From the NCBI GenBank assembly GCA_029056365.1, contig JAIDBM010000030.1, positions 1 through 17,459 of the forward strand: 17,459 nt of DNA. Reading direction: 5' to 3'. Positions 15,401 through 17,459 of the stretch are shown here, piece by piece. Every line of letters starts with the position of its first letter. Positions within the stretch are counted from its first letter, which is position 1. Origin of the DNA: Muribaculaceae bacterium (GTDB taxonomy: Bacteria; Bacteroidota; Bacteroidia; Bacteroidales; Muribaculaceae). The notes beneath the pieces were generated by a model that was not told the DNA's origin, searched no databases, and worked only from the letters and a program-made list of their open reading frames with translations. Made by a program: the position numbers and the translations under genes.

Positions 15401-16787
15401 CAAGCGGATGAAGCTGAATGGCCTTGCCTTCGATCATTTTGGGCTGGAAAGCCTGAATGCCGAGACGGTGAAGAGTCGGGGCACGGTTGAGGAGCACCGG
15501 ATGTCCTTTCATCACATATTCCAGAATGTCCCATACCACCGGTTCCTTGCGGTCGACAATCTTTTTGGCGCTCTTGACAGTCTTTACAATACCACGCTCA
15601 ATGAGCTTGCGGATTACAAAAGGCTTGTAAAGTTCCGCCGCCATATTCTTGGGAATACCGCATTCATGCATTTTCAGTTCCGGTCCGACAACGATTACCG
15701 AACGAGCCGAGTAATCGACACGCTTACCGAGAAGGTTCTGACGGAAGCGACCCTGCTTGCCCTTGAGCGAGTCGGAGAGTGACTTTAGCGGACGGTTCGC
15801 ATCGGATTTCACGGCCGAAGACTTGCGGCTGTTGTCGAGCAGGCTGTCGACCGCCTCCTGAAGCATACGCTTCTCGTTGCGAAGAATCACATCGGGAGCC
15901 TTGATTTCAATCAGACGCTTCAGTCGGTTGTTTCGTATGATAACACGACGGTAGAGGTCGTTGAGGTCGGAAGTAGCGAAACGACCTCCGTCGAGGGGCA
16001 CAAGCGGACGCAGTTCCGGCGGAATCACCGGCACAGCCTGAAGTATCATCCACTCCGGCTTGTTGCGGTTGCGCGAGGCACGGAAGCTTTCCACAACCTG
16101 CAGACGCTTGAGCGCTTCGGTCTTACGCTGCTGCGAGCCATCGGTATCGGCCTGATGGCGCAGCTGATACGACAACGCGTCAAGGTCAATTTCCTGAAGG
16201 AGCTCATAGATAGCCTCGGCACCCATGCGGGCAACGAACTTGTTGGGGTCGTTGTCTTCAAGCAGAGCGTTCTCACGCGGAAGCTTGTCGATTATGTCGA
16301 AATATTCTTCCTCGCTGAGCAGGTCCAGACGCTGTACTCCATCGACATTACCGGGGTTAATCACCACGTAGCGCTCATAATATATAACCGCATCGAGTTT
16401 TTTCGACGGCAGACCCAGCAGATAACCTATCTTGTTGGGCAGCGAACGGAAATACCAGATGTGGGCCACGGGCACCACCAGCTTGATGTGGCCCATGCGT
16501 TCACGGCGTACTTTCTTCTCTGTAACCTCAACACCGCAACGGTCACATACGATACCCTTGTAACGGATACGCTTGTACTTGCCGCAATGGCATTCATAGT
16601 CCTTTACCGGACCGAAAATGCGCTCGCAGAAGAGGCCGTCGCGCTCAGGCTTGTAAGTACGGTAGTTGATGGTTTCGGGTTTCAGTACCTCGCCGCTCGA
16701 TTTCTCGAGGATTTCCTCGGGCGATGCAAGCCCGATGGAAATCTTCGAGAAAGCGTTTTTGGTTTTATTCTCTTTTCTAAAAGCCAT
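12489..16787 (-). CDS. rpoC: DNA-directed RNA polymerase subunit beta'
   Basis: RpoC is the catalytic, clamp-forming subunit of bacterial RNA polymerase. The 1432-residue protein is complete (ATG at 16785-16787, TGA at 12489-12491) and of normal length for Bacteroidales. The N-terminal zinc site has Cys66, Cys68, Cys81 and Cys84 (CHCGKY...CDRC). The active-site loop NADFDGD is at 468-474, with the Mg-binding Asp470, Asp472 and Asp474. The second zinc site is visible in CESKKGVCAKCYGRN, with its other cysteine (CGTLRG) upstream. GEPGTQLTLRTFHVGG marks the bridge-helix/trigger-loop region. It lies 25 bases downstream of rpoB in the standard order. The several long open frames on the plus strand across this gene are antisense shadows. 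Confidence 0.99.
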   Translation of the reverse strand: MAFRKENKTKNAFSKISIGLASPEEILEKSSGEVLKPETINYRTYKPERDGLFCERIFGPVKDYECHCGKYKRIRYKGIVCDRCGVEVTEKKVRRERMGHIKLVVPVAHIWYFRSLPNKIGYLLGLPSKKLDAVIYYERYVVINPGNVDGVQRLDLLSEEEYFDIIDKLPRENALLEDNDPNKFVARMGAEAIYELLQEIDLDALSYQLRHQADTDGSQQRKTEALKRLQVVESFRASRNRNKPEWMILQAVPVIPPELRPLVPLDGGRFATSDLNDLYRRVIIRNNRLKRLIEIKAPDVILRNEKRMLQEAVDSLLDNSRKSSAVKSDANRPLKSLSDSLKGKQGRFRQNLLGKRVDYSARSVIVVGPELKMHECGIPKNMAAELYKPFVIRKLIERGIVKTVKSAKKIVDRKEPVVWDILEYVMKGHPVLLNRAPTLHRLGIQAFQPKMIEGKAIQLHPLACTAFNADFDGDQMAVHLPLGNEAILEAQMLMLGAHNILNPANGAPITVPSQDMVLGLYYITKLRKGDKGEGTIFYGPEEAEIAYNEGKVTLHAPVTVMVDDVDENGNPVKHLVKDTSVGRVLVNQYVPKEIGYVNEILSKKSLRNIISKVIKKCGIPRSAQFLDDIKNLGYYMAFRGGLSFNLGDVIIPPEKEAIVNEGYKQVQEVMDNYSMGFITNTERYNQIIDIWTHVNSQLTDILMKQMTEANQGFNSVFMMLDSGARGSKDQIRQLAGMRGLMAKPQKAGAEGGQIIENPILANFKEGLSVLEYFISTHGARKGLADTALKTADAGYLTRRLVDVAHDVIINEEDCGTLRGLVCTEIKNNDEVVASLGERILGRVSVHDIIDPLSGEIIVAAGEEINDAAADRIDASPIESVEIRSVLTCESKKGVCAKCYGRNLSNNRMVQKGEAVGVIAAQSIGEPGTQLTLRTFHVGGVASNIAAISTVTSRYNGTLEIEELRTVTTDEQSSDGRPVQVVIGRLAEMRIIDPKTKMMVTNAAIPYGSKLYFSNGDVVKPGDVICEWDPFNAIIVSEKGGTIQYSNLAENINFRVDIDEQSGLEDRVVIESKDRTKVPEVQIVDKNGQILITYALPVGAHLMKSDGDEIKTGETLVKIPRATGGAGDITGGLPRVTELFEARNPSNPAVVSEIDGEVEFGKVKRGNREITVTSKLGEVKKYLVPLSKQILVQQNDVVRAGTPLSDGAITPADILNIMGPTAVQEYIVNEVQDVYRMQGVKINDKHFEVIVRQMMRKVNILDPGDTCFLEQQVVDKREFMDENDRIWGKKVVTDAGDSEDVVPGQIITARKLRDENSALKRRDLKLITVRDAVPATSEQILQGITRAALQTTSFISAASFQETTKVLNEAAIAGKTDTLEGMKENVICGHLIPAGTGLREYERLVVGSRDDIEGIYHEAREVHGADHVEVLND

Positions 16788-16812
16788 ATATGCTGTATAG
16801 TGAGTGGATTCG

Positions 16813-17459
16813 TTAGTTTTCGAGATTGATGCTCAGACCAAGACCGCGAAGCTCATGCAGCAACACATTGAGCGATTCGGGGATACCTGCAGCAGGCATC
16901 GGATCGCCCTTGACTATTGCCTCGTAAGCCTTGCTGCGGCCGTTGACATCGTCCGACTTGATTGTCAGAATTTCCTGAAGAATGTGCGATGCGCCGAATG
17001 CTTCCAGCGCCCAAACTTCCATCTCTCCGAAACGCTGACCGCCGAACTGGGCCTTACCGCCGAGAGGCTGCTGGGTAATGAGCGAGTACGGACCAATCGA
17101 ACGTGCGTGCATCTTGTCCTCGACCATGTGACCGAGCTTAAGCATGTAGATCACGCCCACTGTGGCCGGCTGGTCAAAACGCTCGCCTGTGCCGCCGTCG
17201 TAAAGATATGTCTTGCCATAACGCGGCAGACCGGCCTTGTCGGTCCATTCGTTGAGGTCGTCCAGACTGGCACCGTCGAAAATCGGAGTGGCGAATTTCT
17301 CGCCAAGCTCACGGCCCGCCCATCCGAGCACAGTCTCGAATATCTGGCCAAGGTTCATACGCGAAGGCACACCCAGAGGGTTCAGACAGATGTCGACCGG
17401 AGTTCCGTCGGCAAGGAAGGGCATGTCTTCCTGACGCACGATACGCGACACGATACCCT
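16813..17459 (-). CDS. rpoB: DNA-directed RNA polymerase subunit beta, C-terminal part (partial)
   Basis: The minus-strand frame runs off the right edge and ends at TAA 16813-16815, so about 215 C-terminal residues are present. Recognisable RpoB segments are GIVSRIVRQEDMPFLADGTPVD at the window edge, LNPLGVPSRMNLGQIFE, and GGKAQFGGQRFGEMEVWALEAFGA, followed by the C-terminal clamp-contacting region ending ELRGLGLSINLEN. The frame is open to the last base, so the GTG near the edge is an internal valine codon and not a start. rpoC follows after 25 bases, and both are read from a promoter outside the window. Confidence 0.98.
   Translation of the reverse strand, partial: GIVSRIVRQEDMPFLADGTPVDICLNPLGVPSRMNLGQIFETVLGWAGRELGEKFATPIFDGASLDDLNEWTDKAGLPRYGKTYLYDGGTGERFDQPATVGVIYMLKLGHMVEDKMHARSIGPYSLITQQPLGGKAQFGGQRFGEMEVWALEAFGASHILQEILTIKSDDVNGRSKAYEAIVKGDPMPAAGIPESLNVLLHELRGLGLSINLEN

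Noticed and set aside
15066..16829. Further plus-strand open frames opposite the 5' part of rpoC (15066-15782, 16155-16829)
   Set aside because: Same reason: mirror-frame shadows of rpoC with low-complexity, non-protein-like composition.
1..17459. CRISPR array, tRNA/rRNA genes, phage, toxin-antitoxin or defence systems
   Set aside because: No regularly spaced repeats, RNA gene signatures, integrase, transposase or defence-protein motifs were seen on either strand; nearly all DNA is taken up by recognisable genes.
17449..17459. GTG near 17449-17451 as the start of a short rpoB-like gene
   Set aside because: The frame continues to the window edge with RpoB sequence (GIV before SRIVRQED), so the GTG is an internal valine codon.

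Overview
The window is chromosomal DNA from a Bacteroidota bacterium of the order Bacteroidales. The evidence is a SusC/SusD pair, several lipoproteins with late-cysteine signal peptides, promoters of the Bacteroides type (TTTG, about 19 bp, TAnnTTTG), the near absence of Shine-Dalgarno sequences, and RpoB/RpoC of Bacteroidales type. The moderately GC-rich coding sequence would fit Muribaculaceae, but that family placement is a guess.

Region 1 (1-9582, all + strand) is most of a compact polysaccharide utilization locus (PUL), probably for beta-mannan or mannooligosaccharides. It holds the 3' tail of a membrane protein (probably the inner-membrane sugar transporter), a cytoplasmic GH130 mannoside phosphorylase, a SusC-type TonB-dependent transporter with its own promoter, a SusD-like lipoprotein, a putative surface glycan-binding lipoprotein, a lipoprotein glycoside hydrolase of clan GH-A whose family I cannot name, and a GH26 endo-mannanase lipoprotein. 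A working model: GH26 cuts mannan at the surface; SusD and the binding protein capture fragments; SusC imports them; the GH-A enzyme trims them; the transporter carries short oligomers inward; GH130 phosphorolyses them to mannose-1-phosphate. No regulator, epimerase or alpha-galactosidase is in view; they may lie upstream of the window.

Region 2 (9583-9864) is intergenic. It holds a 48-bp near-perfect palindrome that resembles two abutting insertion-sequence ends, a second imperfect stem-loop, and a textbook Bacteroides promoter for the next gene.

Region 3 (9865-12296, + strand) encodes a DEAD-box RNA helicase with a basic tail and an L,D-transpeptidase lipoprotein with a charged coiled-coil tail, probably cotranscribed.

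Region 4 (12297-12488) separates convergent genes and holds three perfect hairpins; the last two look like bidirectional terminators.

Region 5 (12489-17459, - strand) is rpoC complete and the 3' end of rpoB. The window therefore joins a housekeeping locus to an accessory glycan locus. I found no tRNA, rRNA, CRISPR array, phage or defence genes, and no clearly undescribed system. The least explained parts are the GH-A enzyme, the putative binding protein and the palindrome.
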